Source of the DNA: an uncultured Alphaproteobacteria bacterium
Lineage (GTDB): Bacteria > Pseudomonadota > Alphaproteobacteria > SP197
Reading direction: 5' to 3'
Length of the DNA stretch: 64,000 nucleotides
NCBI GenBank assembly: GCA_943787175.1
Contig: CALSLK010000006.1
Coordinates: 1 to 64,000 of the forward strand
A model generated the notes under the pieces. The model did no database searches, was not told the origin of the DNA, and was given only the letters and a program-made list of their open reading frames with translations. A program made the translations under genes and the position numbers. Positions 1-8,924 of this stretch are shown here, one piece after another. Position 1 is the stretch's first letter. Each line of letters begins with the position of its first letter.

Positions 1-57
1 CAGATTACGATAATTCTGTCGTGGGCTAAATTTTTCGGGGGCGATTCGAAACACGCC

Positions 58-1806
58 ATGCGCGTCGTGACCATCATCCTGATCGTGGTCGCACTGGCTG
101 TTGCCGGTGCGACGGCCTTCTTTCGTCAGCCAGTTTCTGGCGTCGACCGAACAGGCTGCGCAACAAGCCGCCCGAAGTCATCGAGGAACCCAAGGTCGAG
201 GTGCTGGTCAGCGCCGATGATCTGCCCCTGGGCAAGATCATCCAGAGCGAGGACCTGCGCTGGCAACTCTGGCCTGAAGACTCCATCCAAGCCCGACTAC
301 GTCATGCGCAGTGCGCAGGCGGCGACGGATGAGATCGACCAGGGCATCCTGGACGACATCCGCGGCTCTGCCGTGCGCGTCGAGATCATCGCCGGCGAAC
401 CCATCATCTCCTCCAAGCTTTTCCATCGCGGCGATTCCGGCTTCCTCTCGGGCGTCCTGGCACCTGGCATGCGTGCCGTCACCGTGGGCGTCAATCCCGA
501 GACCAGTGGCGGCGGCTTTGTCCTGCCGGGTGACCGCATCGATCTGGTCGTGATCTTCGACGTGCTCGACACCGACGAGGTGACCGGCGAAACCACCAAC
601 CGCGTGGTCAGTGAAACCGTGCTGCAGGATCTGCGTGTTCTGGCGGTTGACCAGGAAGTTGCGACTGAAAGCAGGCGTGACGAAGAAGGCAATTCCAGCG
701 GCGAGACGCTGACGGAAGTTGCCGAAACCGTAACGCTGGAAGTTACGCCCAACGAAGCCCAGATTGTTGCCGTCGCCGATCAGATGGGTCGCCTGCGTCT
801 GGTGTTGCGCAGTGCACTTGAAGGCGAGCTTTCTGAAACTCCTGTGCGTTACAGCCCCGACTATGTTGTCTCACAGTTCCTGGCCCGTCGGGTGCCGGAA
901 TCCGCCCGTGTGCTGGTTGCCCGTCGCGACCTTGATGAGGGCACGATCCTGACCGACCGCGACTGGGTCTGGCAGGACTTCCCTTCCGAAGAAATCGAGA
1001 CCAACTGGCTGCGTGAAGGCAGCATGGACGTCAACAATCTGCGCAGCGCGCTGACCGATGTCACCTTTGATGCCGGCGAGCCACTGATCGTCGAGCGCAT
1101 GATCCTCCCGGGGCAGGACACCTATATTACGTCGATCCTGCAGCCGGGCATGCGGGCGATCACGGTGCGGTTGGACGAGACGCGTGCGGTCTCCGGATTT
1201 ATTGCACCCGGCGACAGGGTCGACGTGCTTTACCAGTTCGAGATTGCCGACACGTCCGAAGAGCCGGTCAAGGATCCGCGCCGCTTTACCGAGAGCCTGA
1301 TCGAGAATGTGCGCGTACTCCACATTGACCGCATTTTCAGCGGTGAGGCCGGCCTGCCGGAAATGGATACCAACCGGCCAACCGCCACCCTTGAAGTCAC
1401 ACCCGAACAGGCTGAGCTACTGACGGTTGCAGTCAGTGAAGGCCAGTTGATCCTGCTGCTGCGCGGTGAGGATCCTGGCGAAGAAACACGCACCGCCGAC
1501 TACACAACCGATTTCGAAACCAGCCGTGCCCTGGTGGACCTTCTTTATGGCCTGACCCTGCCGGACCCGCCTGCAGGGTTTGCCGCGTCCGTTGGTCTGG
1601 AAGCACCCGAAGAGAGTGCCGACACGACCGACGACACCGACTTCCTGGAACTTCAGGACTATCTCAGCGATCTGGGCGACAGCAGCGGTACCGGCAATGT
1701 CGGAACCGGAGACGGCTCTGACGGTGAAAGCGTAACAGGCCGAAGCGAAGGCGAGGTGCGTGTCTATCGCTCCACTGCGCCGCAGGATCTGGACTTTTCA
1801 CAATGA
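58..1806 (+). CDS. cpaB: Flp pilus assembly protein CpaB (RcpC), tandemly duplicated
   Basis: CpaB/RcpC is an envelope protein of the Tad secretion machine that works with the secretin. One N-terminal membrane segment (about residues 5-22) is followed by two head-to-tail copies of the SAF/RcpC unit. LAPGMRAVTVGV (134-145) with FVLPGDRIDLV (154-164) is matched by LQPGMRAITVRL (361-372) with FIAPGDRVDVL (381-391), an offset of 227 residues. CpaB proteins are usually about 260-300 aa, so 582 aa fits a duplication. Residues about 24-77 are out of frame: the neighbouring frame reads VEVLVSADDLPLGKIIQSED, matching VLVARRDLDEGTILTDRD of copy two. Indels are needed near 125-135, 175-180 and 288-296. 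The gene overlaps cpaC by ATGA. Confidence 0.9.
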   Translation: MRVVTIILIVVALAVAGATAFFRQPVSGVDRTGCATSRPKSSRNPRSRCWSAPMICPWARSSRARTCAGNSGLKTPSKPDYVMRSAQAATDEIDQGILDDIRGSAVRVEIIAGEPIISSKLFHRGDSGFLSGVLAPGMRAVTVGVNPETSGGGFVLPGDRIDLVVIFDVLDTDEVTGETTNRVVSETVLQDLRVLAVDQEVATESRRDEEGNSSGETLTEVAETVTLEVTPNEAQIVAVADQMGRLRLVLRSALEGELSETPVRYSPDYVVSQFLARRVPESARVLVARRDLDEGTILTDRDWVWQDFPSEEIETNWLREGSMDVNNLRSALTDVTFDAGEPLIVERMILPGQDTYITSILQPGMRAITVRLDETRAVSGFIAPGDRVDVLYQFEIADTSEEPVKDPRRFTESLIENVRVLHIDRIFSGEAGLPEMDTNRPTATLEVTPEQAELLTVAVSEGQLILLLRGEDPGEETRTADYTTDFETSRALVDLLYGLTLPDPPAGFAASVGLEAPEESADTTDDTDFLELQDYLSDLGDSSGTGNVGTGDGSDGESVTGRSEGEVRVYRSTAPQDLDFSQ

Positions 1807-3221
1807 GTGATTCCAAGACGCACAGGATCCTGAGAGTGGGCCGCAGCCTGCGGTTTGCGCTGGCCGCTGCCGTGACGGTTGTCGTGATGGCCTCATCGAC
1901 ATGGGCGCAGGGCGATCAGGTCGGCGCGCCGTCCACCGACCCGATCTACATCGAAAACCCGACAAGCGAACAGACTTCCGTGGTTCTGCCGCTGAACAAG
2001 GCGCGCGTCGTACATCTGCCCGTCGATGCCCGCGATGTTCTGGCCACCAACAGCAATGTTGCCGATGTCATTCTGAAGACTCCACGTATTGTCTACATCC
2101 TGGGCAACGAAGTGGGATCGACCAACGTGCTGTTCGTCGATGCCGCAGGCGAGCAGATCGCCCGCCTGGATATCCGGGTCGAGACCGATCTTTCCGCGCT
2201 GGATGAGATGCTTGATCTGCTTATGCCCGATGAGAACATCGATGTCATTTCGATCAACGAAAACGTCGCGCTGACGGGCACCGTCTCGACACCCCTGGTG
2301 TCGGCCAATGCATTGACCATTGCCCAGCGGTTTGTCTCGCCAGAGAGCATCGTCAATCTGCTGAGTGTGCGTAACGAACAGCAGGTCCTTCTGAAGGTCC
2401 GGTTCACGGAAATGAACCGGGAGGCGGTCAAGGAATTTGGCATCGACACCTCGTGGTTCCCGGGATTCGATCCGTTTGGCGTCGCCTTCGGGGTCGTCAC
2501 GGGTACGGGTGCCTCGCCCAACGCGTTCGGGTCCATAACCGCCGGGACCGACCGGCTGACCACGGCGACCAATGCACTTGAAGAGCTCAACCTGGTGAAG
2601 ACCCTGGCCGAGCCGTCAGTCACGGCGATTTCAGGCGAGACAGCAAGTGTTCTGGTGGGCGGCGAATTTCCCGTTCCGGTTCCCGGTCAGAACAACTCGG
2701 TCACCATCGAGTTCCGCGAGTTCGGTGTTGTGCTGGAGTTCACGCCAGTCGTTCTGTCGGACCAGCGCATCAGCCTTCACGTCAATACCGAGGTCAGCGA
2801 CACGTCCACGGCAAACGCGGTGACCGTCCAGGGTTTCAACATTCCCAGCCTGACGGTCCGACGCGCCACGACCTCGGTCGACCTGCCGTCGGGCGGCTCT
2901 CTGGTGATCGCGGGTCTGTTGCAGAACGACATCAACACCAGCGTAAGCGGTTTCCCCGGATTGATGGACCTGCCTGTGCTTGGCACGCTTTTCCGGAGCA
3001 CGACATTCCAGCGTCAGGAAACCGAACTGGTCGTCCTGGTAACGCCCTACATTGTCCGTCCGGTTTCGCCCAATGATGTCGCCTACCCGACGGATGGCTT
3101 TGCGCCACCGTCCGATATTGAGCTCTATTTCCTGGGCCGCGTATCCAGCGTGTATGCTGGTCGCGAAGACCTTCCTGACCCTGGCCAGCTTCCGGCCGGT
3201 GTCGGCTTCATCGTGGAGTGA
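1803..3221 (+). CDS. cpaC: Tad pilus outer-membrane secretin CpaC (RcpA)
   Basis: This is the type II/IV-family secretin that forms the outer-membrane channel for the Flp pilus. A Sec signal peptide (about residues 1-36, ending ...STWAQ) is followed by a pilus N-terminal domain (LPLNKARVVHLPVDARDVLA region), a BON-like segment and the secretin domain. Secretin hallmarks include SGGSLVIAGLLQND and the C-terminal ELVVLVTPYIVRP. The length of 472 aa is normal for the family. The start overlaps the cpaB stop by ATGA, and the stop overlaps a possible GTG start of cpaD, so translation is probably coupled. Confidence 0.95.
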   Translation: MSDSKTHRILRVGRSLRFALAAAVTVVVMASSTWAQGDQVGAPSTDPIYIENPTSEQTSVVLPLNKARVVHLPVDARDVLATNSNVADVILKTPRIVYILGNEVGSTNVLFVDAAGEQIARLDIRVETDLSALDEMLDLLMPDENIDVISINENVALTGTVSTPLVSANALTIAQRFVSPESIVNLLSVRNEQQVLLKVRFTEMNREAVKEFGIDTSWFPGFDPFGVAFGVVTGTGASPNAFGSITAGTDRLTTATNALEELNLVKTLAEPSVTAISGETASVLVGGEFPVPVPGQNNSVTIEFREFGVVLEFTPVVLSDQRISLHVNTEVSDTSTANAVTVQGFNIPSLTVRRATTSVDLPSGGSLVIAGLLQNDINTSVSGFPGLMDLPVLGTLFRSTTFQRQETELVVLVTPYIVRPVSPNDVAYPTDGFAPPSDIELYFLGRVSSVYAGREDLPDPGQLPAGVGFIVE

Positions 3222-3892
3222 TTACAGTGATGATTCTGCGAAATCTGATTCTGTCGATGGCTGCGGCCCTTTTGGTCGCCGCGTGCGCCTATCCTGAGTC
3301 GGACATCGAGTTCGAAGACTATGACTACCGTGCACGGTACCCGATCGGTGTCGAAACCGATGTCATTGTCGTGGCGTTCGGTGGCGCGGGCAGTGGTGCG
3401 ATGACCGATGAAGAACGCCATGCCCTGAACCTGATGGTTGCAGACTACAAGGATCGCGGCCAGGCGCCCCTGACGGTCATCCTGGGCGGCAGCGGCCTGA
3501 ATCAGGACGATCTCGCCGAGGACATTCGTGCGTCGGCTGTGGCCAATGGTCTGGCCAAGAGCGAGGTTCTGGTTGGCGTGGACCCCAGTCTGCGACCCGA
3601 AGAGGTCCAGGTGAGCTTTGTGAGCTACACGGCCGTACTTCCCGAATGCGGTTACTGGCACGAAGAATCTTATGTAAACTTCGAAAATGCCAACACCGAC
3701 AACTTTGGTTGCGCGTCGCAACACAATCTGGGCCTGATGCTGGCTGATCCGTCCGACCTGGTCGACCCTTCGCCGTTCGATCCGCGTGATGGTGTGCGCA
3801 CGGCCACGGTGGTCGATCTCTATCGCGCCGGCGAAATCACCGGAGCGGATTACGAGGACTCTTCAGCATCAATTGTCGATGTCGGCGAATGA
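3218..3892 (+). CDS. cpaD: Tad pilus lipoprotein CpaD
   Basis: CpaD is an outer-membrane lipoprotein that assists secretin assembly in alphaproteobacterial Tad systems. A hydrophobic leader ends in a lipobox (LLVAAC, Cys about 23). The family-typical middle and C-terminus are present: a glycine-rich VVAFGGAGSG segment, a C-G-Y-W motif, then NFGCASQHNLGLMLADP. The GTG at 3218 overlaps the cpaC stop (GTGA). An ATG at 3230 is an alternative start that gives a more standard leader. The length of 220-224 aa is normal. It lies between cpaC and cpaE as in Caulobacter-type loci. Confidence 0.9.
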   Translation: MITVMILRNLILSMAAALLVAACAYPESDIEFEDYDYRARYPIGVETDVIVVAFGGAGSGAMTDEERHALNLMVADYKDRGQAPLTVILGGSGLNQDDLAEDIRASAVANGLAKSEVLVGVDPSLRPEEVQVSFVSYTAVLPECGYWHEESYVNFENANTDNFGCASQHNLGLMLADPSDLVDPSPFDPRDGVRTATVVDLYRAGEITGADYEDSSASIVDVGE

Positions 3893-3924
3893 TCAACGCC
3901 TGAACTCTTGAGGAGACAACGGCC

Positions 3925-5115
3925 ATTCTTCGAATTTCGATCAACGTATTCGTGACCTCGCCGGAGACGCGCGAGATCATCGAAAAGGCAGCCGACGACC
4001 GGCGCATGCACCGTTGCAACATCGAGGCACTCGATGGCGACGTGGATCAGGCTGCCCAGTACTTCGGTGATGTCACGACCCCCGATCTGATTGTGGTAGA
4101 GACCGCTCTTTCAGGCGATGAACTGCTTTCTCATCTCGACGCGTTGGCCGAGAACTGCGACGCAGGCACCCATGTACTTCTGGTCGGCTCCGACAACGAC
4201 ATCATTCAGTACCGCAGCCTGATTTCGCGCGGGATTTCCGACTATCTGCTGAAACCCCTTACTGTGGGTTCCCTGGTCGAGGCTGCCGAGCGGATCTTTA
4301 TCGACCCTGATCAGCCGACCATGGCCAAACTGATCGCGTTTTATGGTGCTGAAGGCGGCGTTGGCGCGAGCACGACAGCGCACAATGTTGGTTGGGCCAT
4401 GGGCACCCGGCTGGATGAAGACGTAACGATTGTCGATCTTGACCTGTGTTTTGGCACCGCGGCCTTTGCCTACAACCTGGAAGTCGGCCAGGGCGTCGAA
4501 GACATGCTCGAGACCCCGGACCGGCTCGACCCGCAGCTTTATGCCCGTTATGTGCTGCGCCACAGCGATCGTGTCGGCATCCTGGGCACAAGGGCGAATC
4601 TGGGTAACGACGCCAACATTGATTATGAATCGCTCGAAGAAGTCCTGAATTTCGTGCGCCAGCAGTCAGGGATCGTCCTTCTGGACCTGCCGCACATCTG
4701 GACCGACTGGGTACACCAGCTGTTGGTCGCGGCCGACGAAGCCGTTATCATCGGCACACAGGACCTGGCTGCCTTGCGCGATCTCAAGAGCATTGTTGAG
4801 ACGCTCGACAAGGAACGCGGCGATGAAAACAAGGTCAAGGTGATCCTGAACCACTCTGGAATCTCGAAGAAAACCGAGGTGCCGGTGAAGGAATTTGCAG
4901 AAGCGATCGGTTCTGAACCTGTCGTGGTTGTGCCACACGATCCTGTTGTCTTCGGGCAGGCAGCCAACAACGGCCAGATGATCGGAGACGCTTCAGCCAA
5001 ACACAAGGCAGTTGAGGCCTTTGTCGAGCTGGCGAAAATCCTGACCGGGAAAACCCAGGTCGCCACCAAGGGCAAGAAAAAGGCAGGCTTGAGTCTGTTC
5101 AAGAAGAAGAAATAG
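3925..5115 (+). CDS. cpaE: CpaE (TadZ) MinD-family pilus localisation ATPase
   Basis: CpaE/TadZ places the Tad apparatus. It combines an N-terminal receiver-like domain with a ParA/MinD-type ATPase domain. The P-loop region reads YGAEGGVGASTTAHN, the atypical form in which the usual lysines are replaced, as in other CpaE proteins. The tail is strongly basic (KKKAGLSLFKKKK). A GTG at 3952 is the first conventional start and gives 387 aa. The frame stays open upstream with family-like residues (ISINVFVTSPETREI). An AGGAG (3911-3915) lies 9 nt before an in-frame ATT at 3925, so I place the start there; ATT could also be a misread ATG. The fold and role are secure, the start is not. Confidence 0.88.
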   Translation: MLRISINVFVTSPETREIIEKAADDRRMHRCNIEALDGDVDQAAQYFGDVTTPDLIVVETALSGDELLSHLDALAENCDAGTHVLLVGSDNDIIQYRSLISRGISDYLLKPLTVGSLVEAAERIFIDPDQPTMAKLIAFYGAEGGVGASTTAHNVGWAMGTRLDEDVTIVDLDLCFGTAAFAYNLEVGQGVEDMLETPDRLDPQLYARYVLRHSDRVGILGTRANLGNDANIDYESLEEVLNFVRQQSGIVLLDLPHIWTDWVHQLLVAADEAVIIGTQDLAALRDLKSIVETLDKERGDENKVKVILNHSGISKKTEVPVKEFAEAIGSEPVVVVPHDPVVFGQAANNGQMIGDASAKHKAVEAFVELAKILTGKTQVATKGKKKAGLSLFKKKK

Positions 5116-5245
5116 GCTAGTGGATGTCACATTTGCATCAAATAGCCTTTGAGCCGGTGCAAACGTTTGAAGATGCTCTAGCACTTTGCAGATAGAGTGG
5201 CCTTTCATGATTGTTCCAGCGCCACGATAGAAACGAGAGGGAAAC

Positions 5246-6919
5246 GTGTTCGGCCGACGGCAGGGTCCCCCAGAGAAAAAAGCTCCCCCACCGCCCCCGG
5301 CGCAAGAGCCGCCGGCGGATGATGAGGACGTTGCGGAAGAGGAAAAGCCGCAACTGACGCTGGTGGATTCCCAAGACGCAGAACCCGACAACGACCTGGC
5401 GCCCAAGAGTGACGCAGGATCGTCCCTGGTCGCTGACCCGGAACCAGAAGAAGAATCCGAACTTCCGCCACCGCCAGAACCCAAGCCTGAAGCGGCAGCG
5501 GCGCCAGAACCCGAGCCTGAGCCGGAGATGGAGATTGCTCCGGTTCAGAAGAAAACCCGCGTTGGCCAGAGGCTTGAGCCCAAGAGCGATCGCAAGAAGA
5601 AGGATGACGAGCCGGGCGAAATGACGCCTGAGGAAGAGGCCCGTTACAACGAAACCAAGGTTTCGATCTTCAACACCCTGATCGAGTCCGTGGACCTGAC
5701 CGAGCTCTCCAAGATGCCTTCGGGCGCGGTGCGCGAGGACATCAGCGACGTCGTCTCCGAAATCGTCTCCATGAAGGCGCTGATCCTGTCCGCGACAGAA
5801 CAGCAGCGCCTGATCATGGATATCTGCAACGATATTCTGGGTCTGGGTCCGCTGGAGCCGTTGCTGGAACGCGACGACATTGCCGACATCATGGTGAACG
5901 GCCCAACCAAGGTCTACATCGAGACCGAAGGCAAGATCACCCTGACGAACATCAAGTTCCGCGATAACGCGCAGCTCATGAACATCTGCCAGCGCATCGT
6001 TTCGGCAGTCGGGCGACGGGTCGATGAATCCAGTCCGATCTGCGATGCGCGCCTTCTCGACGGCAGCCGCGTCAACGTGATTGCACCGCCGCTGGCAATT
6101 GATGGTGCGGCACTGACCATTCGAAAGTTCAAGAAGGACAAGCTGACCCTTCAGGACCTGGTGAACTTCAAATCGATTTCCCCAGCTGGTGCCGACGTCA
6201 TCAAGCTGGTCGGCGCCTGCCGCATGAACGTCATGGTTTCGGGCGGTACGGGGTCGGGCAAAACAACGCTGTTGAACTGCCTGACAGCGTTTATCGAAAC
6301 GGGCGAACGCGTCATTACCTGCGAGGATTCCGCCGAACTGCAACTGCATGTTCCCCATGTTGTGCGCCTGGAAACACGCCCGCCCAATCTTGAAGGGATC
6401 GGCGAGGTCTCCATGACCGACCTGGTCAAGAACTGCCTGCGTATGCGTCCTGAACGCATCATCGTGGGCGAGGTGCGCGGCAAGGAGGCATTCGATCTTC
6501 TCCAGGCCATGAACACCGGTCATGACGGCTCGATGGGCACCATCCATGCCAACAATCCGCGCGAATGCATCAGCCGTATCGAGAACATGATCGCCATGGG
6601 CGGTTACAGCCTGCCTGCCAAGACGGTGCGCGAGCAGATCGCCGGCGCGGTCAACGTGATTGTGCAGGCTGCGCGTCTGCGCGACGGTTCGCGCAAGATC
6701 ACCCACGTCACCGAAGTGCTGGGCATGGAGGGTGATGTCATTACCCTGCAGGATATTCTGGTGTTCGACTTCGAGGGGGAAACACCCGAAGGCAAGATCA
6801 TCGGCCGGCACAAATACACAGGCCTGCGCCCCAATTTCTATGATCGCGTGCGTTACTTCGGACGCGAGCAGGAGCTGGTGACTGCCCTGCAGACGCTTGC
6901 CAACGAAGAACCCTCATGA
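5246..6919 (+). CDS. cpaF: CpaF (TadA) type II/IV secretion ATPase
   Basis: CpaF is the hexameric cytoplasmic ATPase that powers Flp pilus assembly. Walker A is SGGTGSGKTTLL (about residues 331-342), Walker B is near RIIVGEVRG (about 404), and the His box is GTIHANN (about 430). The first 110 residues or so form a Pro/Glu/Lys-rich, probably disordered extension (PPPAQEPPADDEDV and similar), which makes the protein 557 aa. The GTG start at 5246 follows a purine-rich GAGAGGG ribosome site. The 130-bp gap from cpaE contains no gene and no clear terminator. The stop overlaps tadB by ATGA. Confidence 0.95.
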   Translation: MFGRRQGPPEKKAPPPPPAQEPPADDEDVAEEEKPQLTLVDSQDAEPDNDLAPKSDAGSSLVADPEPEEESELPPPPEPKPEAAAAPEPEPEPEMEIAPVQKKTRVGQRLEPKSDRKKKDDEPGEMTPEEEARYNETKVSIFNTLIESVDLTELSKMPSGAVREDISDVVSEIVSMKALILSATEQQRLIMDICNDILGLGPLEPLLERDDIADIMVNGPTKVYIETEGKITLTNIKFRDNAQLMNICQRIVSAVGRRVDESSPICDARLLDGSRVNVIAPPLAIDGAALTIRKFKKDKLTLQDLVNFKSISPAGADVIKLVGACRMNVMVSGGTGSGKTTLLNCLTAFIETGERVITCEDSAELQLHVPHVVRLETRPPNLEGIGEVSMTDLVKNCLRMRPERIIVGEVRGKEAFDLLQAMNTGHDGSMGTIHANNPRECISRIENMIAMGGYSLPAKTVREQIAGAVNVIVQAARLRDGSRKITHVTEVLGMEGDVITLQDILVFDFEGETPEGKIIGRHKYTGLRPNFYDRVRYFGREQELVTALQTLANEEPS

Positions 6920-7914
6920 CCGATGTCATGCTGATGGCGGTTGTTTTCGGCCTGCTGCTGATGTTTCTGACCATCGGCGGGGTCGGCATTGCCTTTGTGC
7001 GCGCGGGCAATGCGCGCTACCGCAAACGCCTGTCATCGGTCACCGGCCAGGATGCCAAGAAAGCAGCCACCAAGGGCGGCAGCGCACGCGACGCCTCCGG
7101 TCAGCGGCGGCGCCAGCAGATTCAGGGCAAGCTGAAGGAGATGGAGGAAGAGCGCGAGCAGACCAAGAAGAAGATTGGGCTGCGCGATCTCCTGATTCAG
7201 GCCGACATGAAGACGACGGTGAAGAAATTCTACACCGTCAGCCTGATCATCGGCGTCGTGGCGACCGTGGCCTACCTGATCATGGGGTACCCCGGATGGG
7301 GCGCGATTGCCGTCTTTATCTTCATGACCTTTGGCCTGCCGCGCTGGTGGGTCAAGCGCAAGGGTGCCAAACGGCGCAAGCTGTTTACCAAGAACTTTGC
7401 CAATGCCGTGGATGTCATCGTGCGCGGCATTCAGTCTGGCCTGCCGGTCAATGAGTGCCTCAACATCATCGCGCGCGAATCACCCTATCCCATCAACATC
7501 GAGTTCACGGCGCTGATTGAAGGCGTGAAGATCGGCCAACCGCTAAACGATGTTCTCGAGCGTGGCCTGCAGCGCATTCCAACGACCGAATACAAGTTCT
7601 TTGCAATCGTCCTTGCCATTCAACAGCAGACCGGTGGCAACCTGGCCGAGACCCTGGCCGGCCTTTCCGAAGTCCTGCGTGAGCGCAAGAAGATGCAGGA
7701 CTCGATCAAGACCATGACGTCGGAAGCACGCACGACCGCCATGATCATCGGCTCCCTGCCCTTCTGCATGTCCGCGCTGATGACGATCACCAGTTACGAC
7801 TATATCGCCCTGTTGTGGCAGGACCCGCTGGGCCACATCCTGATCGGCGCAGGCGTTACATCCATCACGCTGGGTACGCTGATCATGAACAAGATGATCA
7901 GCTTCGAGATTTAG
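6916..7914 (+). CDS. tadB: Tad pilus inner-membrane platform protein TadB
   Basis: TadB is one of two GspF-type inner-membrane proteins that form the platform on which CpaF acts. One N-terminal membrane segment, a basic cytoplasmic stretch (residues about 35-95), paired hydrophobic segments near 105-145, a T2SSF domain and two C-terminal membrane segments are visible. Family motifs include FANAVDVIVRGIQSGLPVNE and IQQQTGGNLAETLAGLSEVL. The length of 332 aa is typical. It overlaps cpaF by ATGA and is followed after 11 bp by tadC. Confidence 0.93.
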   Translation: MTDVMLMAVVFGLLLMFLTIGGVGIAFVRAGNARYRKRLSSVTGQDAKKAATKGGSARDASGQRRRQQIQGKLKEMEEEREQTKKKIGLRDLLIQADMKTTVKKFYTVSLIIGVVATVAYLIMGYPGWGAIAVFIFMTFGLPRWWVKRKGAKRRKLFTKNFANAVDVIVRGIQSGLPVNECLNIIARESPYPINIEFTALIEGVKIGQPLNDVLERGLQRIPTTEYKFFAIVLAIQQQTGGNLAETLAGLSEVLRERKKMQDSIKTMTSEARTTAMIIGSLPFCMSALMTITSYDYIALLWQDPLGHILIGAGVTSITLGTLIMNKMISFEI

Positions 7915-7925
7915 AGGGAGTCATC

Positions 7926-8897
7926 ATGGCCGGCATCATGACTCTCCAGAACATCATCATCGTGCTTGCCACGTTGGGTGCGTTCATCACGATCATCGCG
8001 ATTGCGATGCCCTTTCTGCAGACCGACCACTACGGCAGCCGACTGAAGTACCTGGCCAAGCGACGCGAGGAACTTCAGGCGCAACAGCGCCACAAGTTCG
8101 AACAACAACAGCAGCAGGCCAGCCTGAGGCGCCGGGAGACCCGGTCCCAGGGCATGATGACCCGGGTCCTGAACAAGCTGAATATGATGGAAAAGGCGTG
8201 GTCGCCGGAACTGCGCATCAAGATGCAGCAGGCCGGTATGCGCGGCCAGGGGCCGGCGATTGCCTATGTGTTCGCGCGCATGGTGTTGCCGCTGGTTCTG
8301 GCCTGTGTTGCCGCGCTGATCGTGTTTTCGTCCAAGGATATCGAGCCGGCTCTCAAGCTTCTGATCACTGTGGCCGCAGCGGGTCTTGGCTATCTGATCC
8401 CTGATATCATCGTCAAAAACACGGCCAAGAAACGCCAGGAAATGATGATCAAGGGTTTTCCCGATGCTCTGGATCTGGTCGTGATCTGTGTCGAGGCGGG
8501 CATTTCTCTGGAACAGGCATTTGTGCGCGTTGCACAGGAGATGGTCGACATCTCCCCTATCCTGGCTGAAGAGTTCTCCATCACGACGTCAGAGCTTGCC
8601 TATCTGGGTGATCGCCGTGCGGCGTTGGAAAACCTCGCCACCAGAACCGGTGCCGAACCGGTGAAAGCGCTGACGACTTCGCTGATCCAGTCGGAGAAGT
8701 ACGGGACCCCACTGAGCGTTGCCTTGCGCGTTCTCTCACGCGAAAACCGCGACGACCGGATGGCACGCGCCGAGCAGAAAGCCGGCGCCCTGCCTGCAGC
8801 ACTGACCGTGCCGATGATCCTGTTTTTCCTGCCGGTGCTGTTCATCGTGCTGATCGGCCCGGCCATCATCCAGGTGCTGCAGACCTTTCAGGAATAG
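7926..8897 (+). CDS. tadC: Tad pilus inner-membrane platform protein TadC
   Basis: TadC is the second GspF-type platform protein. I place the start at the ATG at 7926, preceded by AGGGAG (7915-7920), rather than at an earlier in-frame codon inside tadB. This gives 323 aa beginning MAGIMTLQNIIIV. An N-terminal membrane segment, a Gln-rich coiled stretch (HKFEQQQQQASLRRRE), the T2SSF domain with GFPDALDLVVICVEAGISLE, and C-terminal hydrophobic segments are visible. It is the last gene of the + strand tad run and converges on the TPR lipoprotein gene 27 bp away. Confidence 0.93.
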   Translation: MAGIMTLQNIIIVLATLGAFITIIAIAMPFLQTDHYGSRLKYLAKRREELQAQQRHKFEQQQQQASLRRRETRSQGMMTRVLNKLNMMEKAWSPELRIKMQQAGMRGQGPAIAYVFARMVLPLVLACVAALIVFSSKDIEPALKLLITVAAAGLGYLIPDIIVKNTAKKRQEMMIKGFPDALDLVVICVEAGISLEQAFVRVAQEMVDISPILAEEFSITTSELAYLGDRRAALENLATRTGAEPVKALTTSLIQSEKYGTPLSVALRVLSRENRDDRMARAEQKAGALPAALTVPMILFFLPVLFIVLIGPAIIQVLQTFQE

Positions 8898-8924
8898 AGG
8901 CGGCCCGGTTTCAGCTGCGTTGCT

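Noticed and set aside
5116-5245. Possible small gene or attenuator between cpaE and cpaF
   Set aside because: No start with a ribosome site and no convincing hairpin with a U-tract was found.
5138-6811. A 557-codon open frame antisense to cpaF
   Set aside because: It is a GC-rich shadow of cpaF with no recognisable domain, no ribosome site and low-complexity His/Leu/Arg composition.
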